DNA from: Rhodospirillales bacterium
Lineage (GTDB): Bacteria; Pseudomonadota; Alphaproteobacteria; Micavibrionales; UBA2020
Assembly (NCBI GenBank): GCA_023266795.1
Contig: JAHFPI010000096.1
Coordinates: forward strand, 1 to 7,001
Direction of reading: 5' to 3'
Length of the DNA stretch: 7,001 nucleotides
Both the position numbers and the translations under genes were made by a program. Positions within the stretch are counted from its first letter, which is position 1. Each line of letters opens with the position of its first letter. The notes below the pieces were generated by a model that was not told the DNA's origin, searched no databases, and worked only from the letters and a program-made list of their open reading frames with translations. Positions 1 to 6,611 of this stretch are shown here, one piece after another.

Positions 1-333
1 CAGATCAAAAAATGCAAAAAAATAAACGGCAAGCTGCTGGTGCTCGACCTCCGGCATGAGAAAGAAATCTATTCGATCAACCGCTTCGCCATTTACGCGC
101 TTTATCCCGAGATCAACGTTTCAATGCATGTCCTGCCGGGCAAGCAGAACGTGAATACGGTGTTCGCCGTCGGCAAATCCGTGCTCAACCGCTCCGCCGG
201 CGTCGACGTCGGCAGCCTGATGCTGGAATACGGCGGCGGCGGGCATAAAGCCGTGGGCACCTGCCAGATCGCCAACGACAAGGCGGAAACGGTCAAACAG
301 GAACTCATCCAGCGGATCGTCAAGGCAGGCTGA
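1..333 (+). CDS. DHH/DHHA1-family phosphoesterase, C-terminal part (5' end outside window)
   Basis: This is the carboxy-terminal 110 residues of a protein whose reading frame is open to the first base, so the gene starts upstream of the window. The last third carries the glycine-rich DHHA1 signature GGGGH followed by KAVGTCQ (bases 232-267). In NrnA-like oligoribonucleases/pAp phosphatases and related proteins often called exopolyphosphatases, this motif helps bind the nucleic acid or phosphate substrate. The catalytic DHH domain with its metal-binding aspartates would lie upstream and cannot be seen, so the exact substrate (nanoRNA, pAp, polyphosphate or cyclic dinucleotide product) is undecided. 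The gene ends in TGA 12 bases before fdxA on the same strand, so the two may be co-transcribed. An internal GTG at base 40 is not a credible start because the homologous domain continues upstream of it. Family assignment is fairly secure; function is inferred. Confidence 0.8.
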   Translation, partial: QIKKCKKINGKLLVLDLRHEKEIYSINRFAIYALYPEINVSMHVLPGKQNVNTVFAVGKSVLNRSAGVDVGSLMLEYGGGGHKAVGTCQIANDKAETVKQELIQRIVKAG

Positions 334-345
334 TTTTTACACGCA

Positions 346-687
346 ATGACCTATATCGTCACAGACGTCTGCATCAAATGCAAATACACCGACTGCGTCG
401 AGGTGTGCCCCGTCGATTGCTTCTATGAGGGCGAGAATATGCTCGTCATCAACCCCAGCGAATGCATCGACTGCGGCGTCTGCATCCCCGAATGCCCTAT
501 CGACGCCATAGTCACCGACATCGACCCGCGCGCCGAACCGTTCCTCGAGCTCAACCGCGACTACTCCACCGGCAAATGGCCGAACATCACCAAGATGAAA
601 CCGGCGCCGAAAGACGCCAAAGCCTTCGACAAAGTGCCGGACAAAATGAAATATTTCAGCCCCAAGCCGGGGGATGGGGATTATTAA
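346..687 (+). CDS. fdxA: Seven-iron ferredoxin FdxA (3Fe-4S / 4Fe-4S)
   Basis: A 113-residue cytoplasmic electron carrier of the bacterial 7Fe-8S type. Cysteines at 9, 12, 17, 21, 25, 40, 43, 46 and 50 match the Azotobacter ferredoxin I layout, allowing for removal of the initiator Met. By that comparison C9, C17 and C50 bind the 3Fe-4S cluster, C21, C40, C43 and C46 bind the 4Fe-4S cluster, and C12 and C25 are non-ligand cysteines. The 60-residue C-terminal extension, rich in lysine and proline, is typical of FdxA proteins and brings the length to the family norm. The ATG start gives the expected MTYIV N-terminus, but only a weak ribosome site precedes it, so translation may be coupled to the DHH gene 12 bases upstream. 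Its redox partner is not evident here. Because it lies on the opposite strand, there is no direct reason to tie it to the kynurenine genes. Confidence 0.95.
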   Translation: MTYIVTDVCIKCKYTDCVEVCPVDCFYEGENMLVINPSECIDCGVCIPECPIDAIVTDIDPRAEPFLELNRDYSTGKWPNITKMKPAPKDAKAFDKVPDKMKYFSPKPGDGDY

Positions 688-691
688 GGAG
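686..691 (+). promoter_or_regulatory. Strong ribosome binding site of the lipase-like gene, overlapping the fdxA stop
   Basis: AAGGAG lies five bases before the ATG at 697, and its first two bases are the last two of the fdxA TAA stop codon. It fixes the start of the hydrolase gene and suggests that this gene is read from the same transcript as fdxA. Confidence 0.8.
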
Positions 692-696
692 ACCCC

Positions 697-1347
697 ATGA
701 AAGACGGCGATTACGTTGTTCTGCTGCATGGCATTTTCCGGACGAAAAGTTCGATGGCTTCCCTTGAAAGGCACTTATCCGGAAAGGGATATGATGTCAT
801 CAATGTGGATTATCCGTCATGCAAGAAACCCATTGAAGGTTTGGTTGACGATGTCAGGAAATCCTTGCTGGAAAATAAAATGGATGTATCGAAAAAAATC
901 CATTTTGTCGGGTATTCGATGGGCGGGATGATCGTGCGCGGCTATATAAAAAAGTACCGGCCGGAAAATATCGGGCGGGTGGTGATGCTGGGAACGCCCA
1001 ATCAGGGCAGTGAAGTTGCGGACTTTATCGCGGGCAACTTCCTTTATAAACGTTTTTACGGGCCGGCCGGGCAGCAGTTGGGCACCGATCAGTCCAAATT
1101 CAGGGAACTGTACGGCGCGGTCGATTACGAACTGGGGATTATCGCCGGCAATTTCTCCATCGACCCCATTTCATCATTTTTCATCCCCGGCGACAACGAT
1201 GGCAAGGTGTCGGTGGAGCGCACGAAACTCGAAGGGATGAAGGACCACATCGTCATCAGCGCAACTCACACCTTCATGCCCGACAATAAGAAAGTTAAAC
1301 AGCAGGTAGCGCACTTTATCGAGCATGGGATGTTTTTGCACGGCTAG
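697..1347 (+). CDS. Alpha/beta-hydrolase, lipase/esterase-like
   Basis: A 216-residue alpha/beta-hydrolase resembling small bacterial triacylglycerol lipases and PGAP1-like esterases. Visible elements in order: strand VVLLHG at residues 7-12 with HG as probable oxyanion hole; the nucleophile elbow GYSMGG at 72-77 with Ser74; a MLGTPNQGS segment at 97-105, as is usual after the elbow in lipases; PGDNDG at 164-169, where Asp168 is the likely acid; and His191 in ATHTFMP as the likely catalytic base. No signal peptide or membrane segment is seen, so it is probably cytoplasmic. The natural ester or lipid substrate cannot be told from the sequence. The start is set by the AAGGAG site five bases upstream. 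Bases 780-960 are clearly AT-richer than fdxA (about 43% GC over 841-960 against about 65% over 481-540), which may hint at separate origin. Its TAG stop shares four bases with the convergent kmo gene. Confidence 0.85.
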   Translation: MKDGDYVVLLHGIFRTKSSMASLERHLSGKGYDVINVDYPSCKKPIEGLVDDVRKSLLENKMDVSKKIHFVGYSMGGMIVRGYIKKYRPENIGRVVMLGTPNQGSEVADFIAGNFLYKRFYGPAGQQLGTDQSKFRELYGAVDYELGIIAGNFSIDPISSFFIPGDNDGKVSVERTKLEGMKDHIVISATHTFMPDNKKVKQQVAHFIEHGMFLHG

Positions 1348-2660
1348 CCCAGCAGCCGCTCCGCCTTAACCCAGTCGAGCTGTTCGACCTTGTCGATACA
1401 GGCGCAAAGTTCCTCCAGTATCCTGTCCTGAATGTCGCCACGGCGGCGGGCTTCGGCGTAGGGGATTTCGGGGTGGAAGATCACCATTGAATAGCGCGGG
1501 ATGAATTTTTCCGGCCAGCGTTTTTCCAACTCGAAGCCGACCTGCTTTTTCAGGGCGAATTTCGGGCTGGCGACGCTGTCGCGCATTTCGAAGAAATTCT
1601 CCACCGCCATATCGGCAATCGCGTCGGTATTCGGCTTGCGCAGATGCCCGAAGGCGCCGAAAACGGAGTCCCAGTCGGGACGATCCGACGTAATAAGGCT
1701 GTTCAGCACCGCGCAATCCTCGAAGCCGCTGTTCATCCCCTGCGCGAAGAACGGCACGATCGCGTGCGCCGCATCGCCCATCACTGTTGCCGCCTTGTTG
1801 TGCCAGGGAGAACACTTGACCGTAACAAGCGCGCCCGTAGGATTGTCGAAAAAATCCTCCGCCAGCGTCGGCATCAGCGCGAGAGCGTCGGGGAAATCGC
1901 GGCTGAAGAAATCGAGCACATCCTTTTCCGTCTTGAGCGCGGCAAACCCCGTATAGGGGTAAAATAGCGTCATCGTGAAGCTGCCGTCCGTATTGGGCAG
2001 CGCGATCATCATGTGGCTTTTGCGCGGCCAGATATGCAGCGCGTTTTTTTCCATGCGGAAGCCGCCGGCGGCAGCGGGGGGAATGACCAGCTCTTTATAG
2101 CCGTACTCCAGAAAGCTCTGCGAATAATTGAAATTGGGCACCTCATCGAACAGGGCTTTGCGGATAACTGACCAGGCCCCGTCCGTGCCGATCACGATTT
2201 CGGCTTTAATTTCACCCTGCTGTTCCGCAAAAGTCAGCATCGATGTTTCAGTGTCATATCCGGTGCAGCGGCGATTAAAGTGGATATTGACGTTTTCGCA
2301 GGCGTCCGCTGCCTCCAGCAGGACTTTGTTCAGCAGCCCGCGCGAGGCGGCATAAATGACCTCATCCTCTTTCTGTCCGTAAGGCAGGAAAGAAGTCTTC
2401 CCTTCAAGGTCATGGATCATCCTCCCCTTCATCGGAATGGCGATTTTCAGGACATCGGCTTTAAGGCCGACCTCCTCCAGTGAGCGCAGGCCCCGCGCCG
2501 TCACGGCAAGGTTGATCGAGCGCCCGGCCGGAACAGTCATGCGCCGCATATCCGGACGGCGCTCATGCATCTCGACGGCAAAGCCTTTGCGCGCCAGATA
2601 AACCGCCATCAACGGGCCGACAAGGCCGCCGCCGACGATATGTATTTTCTGCGTCGTCAT
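1344..2660 (-). CDS. kmo: Kynurenine 3-monooxygenase (FAD-dependent)
   Basis: A 438-residue class A flavin monooxygenase that uses NADPH and O2 to turn L-kynurenine into 3-hydroxykynurenine. The FAD-binding Rossmann motif GGGLVG is at residues 10-15, with the strand-end acidic residue E33 in HERRPD. The family-typical RSINLAVTARG follows at 47-57. IVIGTDGAWS at 155-164 is the DG motif, and GDAAHAIVPFFAQGMNSG at 295-312 is the second FAD site. Arg80 is the probable counterpart of the substrate-carboxylate arginine in the Pseudomonas fluorescens enzyme. The C-terminal region includes IPRYSMVIFHPEIPYAEA (387-404), as in KMO proteins. Length is near that of bacterial KMO. I see no clear C-terminal membrane anchor of the kind found in the mitochondrial enzyme. 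The ATG sits in a TGATG overlap with the kynU stop, with GGAGG ten bases upstream (2671-2675), so it is translationally coupled as the last gene of the operon. UbiH-like hydroxylases are the alternative, but the neighbouring kynU makes KMO near certain. Confidence 0.96.
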   Translation of the reverse strand: MTTQKIHIVGGGLVGPLMAVYLARKGFAVEMHERRPDMRRMTVPAGRSINLAVTARGLRSLEEVGLKADVLKIAIPMKGRMIHDLEGKTSFLPYGQKEDEVIYAASRGLLNKVLLEAADACENVNIHFNRRCTGYDTETSMLTFAEQQGEIKAEIVIGTDGAWSVIRKALFDEVPNFNYSQSFLEYGYKELVIPPAAAGGFRMEKNALHIWPRKSHMMIALPNTDGSFTMTLFYPYTGFAALKTEKDVLDFFSRDFPDALALMPTLAEDFFDNPTGALVTVKCSPWHNKAATVMGDAAHAIVPFFAQGMNSGFEDCAVLNSLITSDRPDWDSVFGAFGHLRKPNTDAIADMAVENFFEMRDSVASPKFALKKQVGFELEKRWPEKFIPRYSMVIFHPEIPYAEARRRGDIQDRILEELCACIDKVEQLDWVKAERLLG

Positions 2661-3889
2661 CAGGTCGCTGCCTCCGCGAATATTTTTGCAAAACGATAAA
2701 CATCCATAAAACTGTTATAAAGCGGCACCGGCGCCACGCGGATGCAATCCGGTTCCCGCCAGTCGCAAACGACCCCTGCCGCCGTCAGCGCGTCAAACAC
2801 TTTCCGCCCGTCTTTGCTCATGCGGATGGAAAGCTGGCAGCCGCGTTCCGCCGCCGCACGCGGGGTAATGATTTCAAAACGCCCGCCGAACAGATATTCC
2901 AGATACCCCGTAAGCAGAACGCTTTTTGCGCGCAGGTTCTCCATCTTCGCTTCATAGAAAATATCCAGCGAGGCTTTAACCGCCGCCATCGCCAGAATTG
3001 ACGGATTGGACAACTGCCAGCCTTCCGCACCGGGAATAGCCCTGAAATCCGGCCCCATCCTGAAACGGCTGGCCTTGTCATGCCCCCACCAGCCGGCAAA
3101 GCGCGGCAAGGCGGCATCGTTGGCAAAGCGCTCATGCACAAAGCAGCCCGCCACAGCGCCCGGCCCGCCGTTGAGATATTTGTAACTGCACCAGCAGGCA
3201 AAATCCACGCCCCAGCGGTGCAACTCCAGCAACACATTGCCGGCGGCATGGGCAAGGTCAAAGCCGACGATACAGCCTTTCCTGTGTCCGGCTCCGGTGA
3301 TCTTCTCCATATCGAACAACTGTCCGGTATAATAATTCACGCCGCCCAGCAGGATAAGGGCGATACTGTCCCCTTCCCTGTCCAGCAGCGATTCAATATC
3401 CTCTCCGGTCTTAAGCTCGACGAGCGACGTTGCCGGATCAAACCCGTGAAACAATATCTGCGACTTGACCGCATACTGGTCGGAGGGGAAAGCCCCGCCC
3501 TCGATAAGGATTTTATGCCGCGCCTTGGTAGGCCGGTAAAAAGACACCATCATCAGGTGCAGGTTAACGGTGAGATTGTTCATCACCACCACTTCCGCCG
3601 GTTTCGCGCCGACGATATGCGCCGTCTGCTGCGTCAGGAATTCATGATAGTCTTTCCATGGATTTTTACCGTGGAAATGCCCCTCGACGCCGAGATTTTT
3701 CCAGTCATCAAGCTCCTGCTTTAACGCAGCGGCGACCGTAACAGGCTGCAACCCGAGGGAATTACCGCAGAGATAAATGCAGTCATCCCCGTTTTTTGTT
3801 TTCGGGATATGGAATTTTTTCCGGTATTCCGCCAGCGGATCTGCGGCGTCCAGTTTTTCCGCAAAGGCTATATTGTTTTCGTACTTCAT
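2660..3889 (-). CDS. kynU: Kynureninase (PLP-dependent)
   Basis: A 409-residue fold-type I PLP enzyme that cleaves 3-hydroxykynurenine (or kynurenine) into 3-hydroxyanthranilate (or anthranilate) and alanine. YLCGNSLGLQP at residues 39-49 is the kynureninase N-terminal signature. Asp211 and His214 in GFDLAHAAGN (209-218) are the cofactor and active-site residues. Lys237 in CSYKYLNGGPG (234-244) is the Schiff-base lysine. FAGWWGHD (264-271) and LSNPSILAMA (293-302) are further conserved blocks. Length is normal for the family. The ATG is inside an ATGA overlap with the formamidase-like gene stop (3886-3889), preceded by AGGGTG at 3895-3900. Its own stop overlaps the kmo start by one base. Being next to KMO and 3-hydroxyanthranilate dioxygenase, it most likely acts physiologically on 3-hydroxykynurenine. 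Confidence 0.97.
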   Translation of the reverse strand: MKYENNIAFAEKLDAADPLAEYRKKFHIPKTKNGDDCIYLCGNSLGLQPVTVAAALKQELDDWKNLGVEGHFHGKNPWKDYHEFLTQQTAHIVGAKPAEVVVMNNLTVNLHLMMVSFYRPTKARHKILIEGGAFPSDQYAVKSQILFHGFDPATSLVELKTGEDIESLLDREGDSIALILLGGVNYYTGQLFDMEKITGAGHRKGCIVGFDLAHAAGNVLLELHRWGVDFACWCSYKYLNGGPGAVAGCFVHERFANDAALPRFAGWWGHDKASRFRMGPDFRAIPGAEGWQLSNPSILAMAAVKASLDIFYEAKMENLRAKSVLLTGYLEYLFGGRFEIITPRAAAERGCQLSIRMSKDGRKVFDALTAAGVVCDWREPDCIRVAPVPLYNSFMDVYRFAKIFAEAAT

Positions 3890-4608
3890 TTGCTCACCCT
3901 GTAAAGCACCGGACGGCTCGGCGCGGCATCCCCGTCGAAGGCCGCCACCTGAAGATTGAGCAAGTAATGCCCGTCTTTGATCTTATCCGGCGCGTACACT
4001 AGCTCGGTAATCGTTTTTGTCAGCGGATTTTTAGCCCAGAATATGCGATGGTTCACCAGTTTGTCATCATCCACCCTGTCCACCGAAGGGAAATCCACCA
4101 GCAAATGCCTCACACCCAGCTTTACGATATGATGCATAGCTTCGGCGGTGAAATACGGCGGCGCGACTTTGCTGTAATTGCGGGTTGCCTTGTTATTACC
4201 ATTAGGCAGTGTACGGATAATCAGCGCCTCCAGAAAATCGCCCTTCAATTTCTTTAGCATCGCATCCGTAATTAAAGATTTTTTCGGCGTGACCGTCACA
4301 AGCGTCACCGGAATCAGGCTTTCCGTCGCAATATCATGCACGGCAATCCGCTTGCCGGTGATATGCCCCACACATTCAGTGTGCGTGCCGTTAAGGTGCG
4401 GACTGAAGCTGTAAACCTCGCAATTACAACTGCCGCCCTGCCGCACATCGCCGACAAAGCCGCCCGCCTTATAAGCCTCTTTTTTCGCCGGAGAGCCGCC
4501 AAACGCGGACAGCTGTTTTTTGTCAAAGGAAACCGGAATAGAAATATTGCAGGGCGATTTCAGGTCGACGCGGTAATCATTTTTCCCGATTTTAACCGTC
4601 ATCTGCAT
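3886..4608 (-). CDS. Cyclase-family metal hydrolase, probable kynurenine formamidase
   Basis: About 240 residues, of the KynB/isatin hydrolase/cyclase superfamily. Its likely role is hydrolysis of N-formylkynurenine to kynurenine and formate, inferred mainly from its place directly before kynU. Counting from the start chosen here, the metal motif reads HLNGTHTECVGH at 71-82. The usual KynB form is HxGTHxDxPxH, so this version has one extra residue after the first His and Glu in place of Asp. Another recognisable block is LLVDFPSVDR at 169-178, followed by His187 and by TELVY at 201-205. I place the start at base 4608, where the upstream stop and this ATG form TGATG, the same junction as kynU/kmo, with GGGG eight bases ahead. 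An ATG at 4626 would add six residues (MAGVSL) and overlap the upstream gene by 19 bases. The motif variant means another amide or lactone substrate is possible, so I leave the gene symbol blank. Confidence 0.82.
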   Translation of the reverse strand: MQMTVKIGKNDYRVDLKSPCNISIPVSFDKKQLSAFGGSPAKKEAYKAGGFVGDVRQGGSCNCEVYSFSPHLNGTHTECVGHITGKRIAVHDIATESLIPVTLVTVTPKKSLITDAMLKKLKGDFLEALIIRTLPNGNNKATRNYSKVAPPYFTAEAMHHIVKLGVRHLLVDFPSVDRVDDDKLVNHRIFWAKNPLTKTITELVYAPDKIKDGHYLLNLQVAAFDGDAAPSRPVLYRVSK

Positions 4609-5663
4609 CAGCGATACCCCAGCCATTCTTTGGCGGTGCCGGACAGCATACGCTCCCGCTGTTGTTCGGTCAGGAACTGAAGATGCTCGATCATGTAGCC
4701 GGGATAATTTCTTTCTCCGAGCGGATAAGGATAATCCGAACCCATCGCGATGCGCTCCACGCCCATCATGGCGATCAGCATTTGCAAGACATGCGTATTA
4801 TGCACCAGAGAGTCGACATACACGCCGCATTCCTTCACAGTCTTAAGCGGATCAAGCTGCGAGGAATTCTTAAACAGGTCGGGACGGCAATAGGCGCCAT
4901 GCTCCAGCCGCCCCAGCAGCGCGGGAAAAGCCCCGCCGCCATGGGCATACATGACGCGCAATTTCGGCAGGTATTCATGCACGCCGCCGCAACGCATGGA
5001 ATCAAAGGCCAGCGCCGTCTCCATGCCCATGCCGATCAGCCACGGACGCCAGTTGCGGGCGGCATTCATGCGTTTTTTAAGGCGCTCCTCGGCCGGCGCC
5101 ATAAAGCCGCCCCACGGATGCACGAAAACAGCCATGCCCATCTCCGCCGCCGCCGCAAAAACCGGGAACAGCTTCGGATCATCCAGATCCATCCCGTTGA
5201 TATTGGAATTAATTTCAATGCCGCGCATCCCCAGACTTTTGCTGATACGCTCCATTTCTTTAATCGCCTTATCCGGATACTGCATAGGTATCGCGCCGAT
5301 GGCGGCAAAGCGCTTGGGAAACTGCGCCACGGTCGCGGCATTGTCATCGTTAAGGATCTGGCAGATCTCGACCGCATCGTGGACATTATCAACGTAATCC
5401 GGAATCATCATCGGCGTGGGTGACAGCACCTGAAACGTGACGCCGTGCATATCGCATGCCGCAATCCGCGTGGCGGCGTTATAGGCGTTTTCTTCCACCT
5501 CGCGCTGCACCTCACCCTTGCTATTCACCATCTCGGCGCAGCAGGGCTTTGTCTTGTGGGCGCGGACACGGATAAAATCCGCATAATGCGTATATCTCGC
5601 CAATGACTCATAGGTGTCAGGCGACGATACGGTATGCGTATGGACGTCCCACTTCTCCCTCAT
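4608..5663 (-). CDS. 2-amino-3-carboxymuconate-6-semialdehyde decarboxylase (ACMSD)
   Basis: A 351-residue amidohydrolase-2 family, metal-dependent decarboxylase that converts 2-amino-3-carboxymuconate semialdehyde to 2-aminomuconate semialdehyde. It steers the pathway away from spontaneous quinolinate formation. The zinc ligands known from the Pseudomonas enzyme are all visible: His8 and His10 in DVHTH, His182 in VFVHPWG (179-185), His241 in YAHGGGAFP (239-247) and Asp310 in GSDYPYPLGE (308-317). The HGGG and PLGE blocks are characteristic of ACMSD. It is slightly longer than the roughly 335-residue usual length. The start is ATG at 5663, which forms an ATGA overlap with the dioxygenase stop and has GGAG eight bases upstream (5672-5675). 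An ATG at 5699 would add 12 residues unlike the family and is rejected. The stop shares one base with the next gene's ATG. Neighbouring dioxygenase and dehydrogenase genes support the call strongly. This gene is often named acmsd or nbaD/amnD-type; usage varies, so no symbol is given. Confidence 0.95.
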   Translation of the reverse strand: MREKWDVHTHTVSSPDTYESLARYTHYADFIRVRAHKTKPCCAEMVNSKGEVQREVEENAYNAATRIAACDMHGVTFQVLSPTPMMIPDYVDNVHDAVEICQILNDDNAATVAQFPKRFAAIGAIPMQYPDKAIKEMERISKSLGMRGIEINSNINGMDLDDPKLFPVFAAAAEMGMAVFVHPWGGFMAPAEERLKKRMNAARNWRPWLIGMGMETALAFDSMRCGGVHEYLPKLRVMYAHGGGAFPALLGRLEHGAYCRPDLFKNSSQLDPLKTVKECGVYVDSLVHNTHVLQMLIAMMGVERIAMGSDYPYPLGERNYPGYMIEHLQFLTEQQRERMLSGTAKEWLGYR

Positions 5664-6178
5664 TTCCGGCTCTCCGGCAGCGGCATGACGTGGCCGCACT
5701 TATTGCAGGTCCGGGCTTTTTCGCTCTTCCAGAACCTGTCAAAAAGCGGCGGCAGGTCTTTGACGATGCTTTTGAGGGATACAAACTCATCATATAGCTT
5801 CGTGTGGCACTTGTCGCAGTACCAGAGGAAGCCGTCGAGCTCACCCGGCTGGCGTTTGCGCTCGATCACAAGCCCGGCGGTATTGGCGAAGCGCTGCGGC
5901 GAATGATGCAGATGGGCGGGCAGCAGAAAAATCTCGCCTTCTTTAATCGATATATCCTTGGGTTTGCCGTTATCCATGACACGCAGCACCATATCGCCCT
6001 CGATCTGGTAGAAAAATTCCTCGCCGGGGTCGTCGTGGTAATCCTTGCGGGTATTGGGGCCGCCGATAACCATGATGATGAAGTCGCTGTCCTCATAGAC
6101 CGTCTTGTTGCAGACTGGCGGCCTGAGCTGGTCGCGGTTTTCGTCGATCCATTTCTTGAAATTAAACGGCGGCAGCAT
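5660..6178 (-). CDS. nbaC: 3-hydroxyanthranilate 3,4-dioxygenase
   Basis: A 172-residue cupin Fe(II) extradiol dioxygenase that opens the ring of 3-hydroxyanthranilate to give 2-amino-3-carboxymuconate semialdehyde. By comparison with the Cupriavidus metallidurans enzyme, the iron ligands are His48, Glu54 and His92. Arg44 (NTRKDYH), Arg96 (HSPQR) and Glu106 (VIER) are the substrate-contact and active-site residues. The C-terminal rubredoxin-like iron site of the bacterial form is intact: C121xxC124 and C158xxC161. LKSIVKDLPPLFDRF (135-149) between them is also family-typical. ATG at 6178 is chosen because AAGGAG lies eight bases upstream and the protein then begins MLPPFNF, close to known enzymes. 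An earlier ATG at 6208 lies inside the deaminase gene and adds ten foreign residues. The gene begins two bases after the deaminase stop and overlaps the decarboxylase start by four bases. Confidence 0.97.
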   Translation of the reverse strand: MLPPFNFKKWIDENRDQLRPPVCNKTVYEDSDFIIMVIGGPNTRKDYHDDPGEEFFYQIEGDMVLRVMDNGKPKDISIKEGEIFLLPAHLHHSPQRFANTAGLVIERKRQPGELDGFLWYCDKCHTKLYDEFVSLKSIVKDLPPLFDRFWKSEKARTCNKCGHVMPLPESRK

Positions 6179-6180
6179 AA

Positions 6181-6609
6181 TTATTTCTCCTTCACAAGGG
6201 CGACGCATTTTAATTCAATCGCGATAGGTGTCGGCAGGCAGTTGACTTCCAAAGTTGTGCGGCAGGGCGGATTCTTGGCAAAATATTCCGCCCAGAGCTT
6301 GTTATAAACCGGGAAGTCGGCTTTCATGTTTGTCAGGTAAACCGTGACATCCACCAGATCGTCCCACGACGCGCCTGAAGCTTCGAGAATATTTTTGACG
6401 TTTTCAAAAACGCTATGGCACTGCGCGGCAATATCGTAGGCGGTAATGTTCCCCTTGCCGTCCAGCGTTACGCCGGGGATTTCCTTGCTGCCTTTTTTGC
6501 GCGGGCCGACGCCGGAGAGGAACAGCAGGTTGCCGACGCGGCGGGCGTGAGGATAAAGCCCCACCGGTTCCGGCGCTTTGTCTGAATGGTGAACGGTGGA
6601 CTGGGACAT
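6181..6609 (-). CDS. amnD: RidA-family 2-aminomuconate deaminase
   Basis: A 142-residue protein of the YjgF/YER057c/UK114 (RidA) family. The placement fits 2-aminomuconate deaminase, which hydrolyses 2-aminomuconate to 4-oxalocrotonate and ammonia and is about this length in pseudomonads. Arg117 in CRTTLEV (116-122) and Glu132 in IAIEL (129-133) are spaced 15 apart, as are the ligand-binding Arg and Glu of RidA proteins. LLFLSGVGPR (28-37) and the VTVYLTNM block (88-95) are conserved. Family members act as homotrimers in the cytoplasm. The start is ATG at 6609: the minus strand has AAGGAAGG at 6615-6622 just before it, and the 46 residues an upstream ATG (6747) would add are out-of-frame dehydrogenase sequence. 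The gene begins two bases after the aldehyde dehydrogenase stop. A general enamine/imine deaminase is the alternative, but the ring-cleavage context favours aminomuconate. Confidence 0.92.
   Translation of the reverse strand: MSQSTVHHSDKAPEPVGLYPHARRVGNLLFLSGVGPRKKGSKEIPGVTLDGKGNITAYDIAAQCHSVFENVKNILEASGASWDDLVDVTVYLTNMKADFPVYNKLWAEYFAKNPPCRTTLEVNCLPTPIAIELKCVALVKEK
6187..6192 (-). promoter_or_regulatory. Ribosome binding site fixing the 3-hydroxyanthranilate dioxygenase start
   Basis: On the minus strand this reads AAGGAG, inside the last codons of the deaminase gene and eight bases before the ATG at 6178. It rules in the shorter start over the in-frame ATG at 6208 and indicates tightly packed translation from one message. 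Confidence 0.8.
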
Positions 6610-6611
6610 GG

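Noticed and set aside
334..345. Promoter or terminator between the DHH gene and fdxA
   Set aside because: Only 12 bases separate the genes, with no hairpin and no room for a separate promoter outside coding sequence; a promoter inside the DHH gene cannot be judged by eye.
346..687. Possible role of the ferredoxin in reactivating the ring-cleavage dioxygenase
   Set aside because: Ferredoxins that reactivate extradiol dioxygenases (XylT type) are plant-type 2Fe-2S proteins encoded within the catabolic operon. This one is a 7Fe FdxA on the opposite strand in a separate unit, so adjacency is the only link.
3080..3724. Plus-strand open frame of 214 codons opposite kynureninase
   Set aside because: It is antisense to kynU including the PLP-lysine region and shows no domain; it is a shadow frame.
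4662..5423. Plus-strand open frame of 253 codons opposite ACMSD
   Set aside because: It lies antisense to a well-supported gene whose metal ligands are all in place. Its histidine- and arginine-rich translation shows no recognisable domain and is a by-product of GC-rich codons on the other strand.
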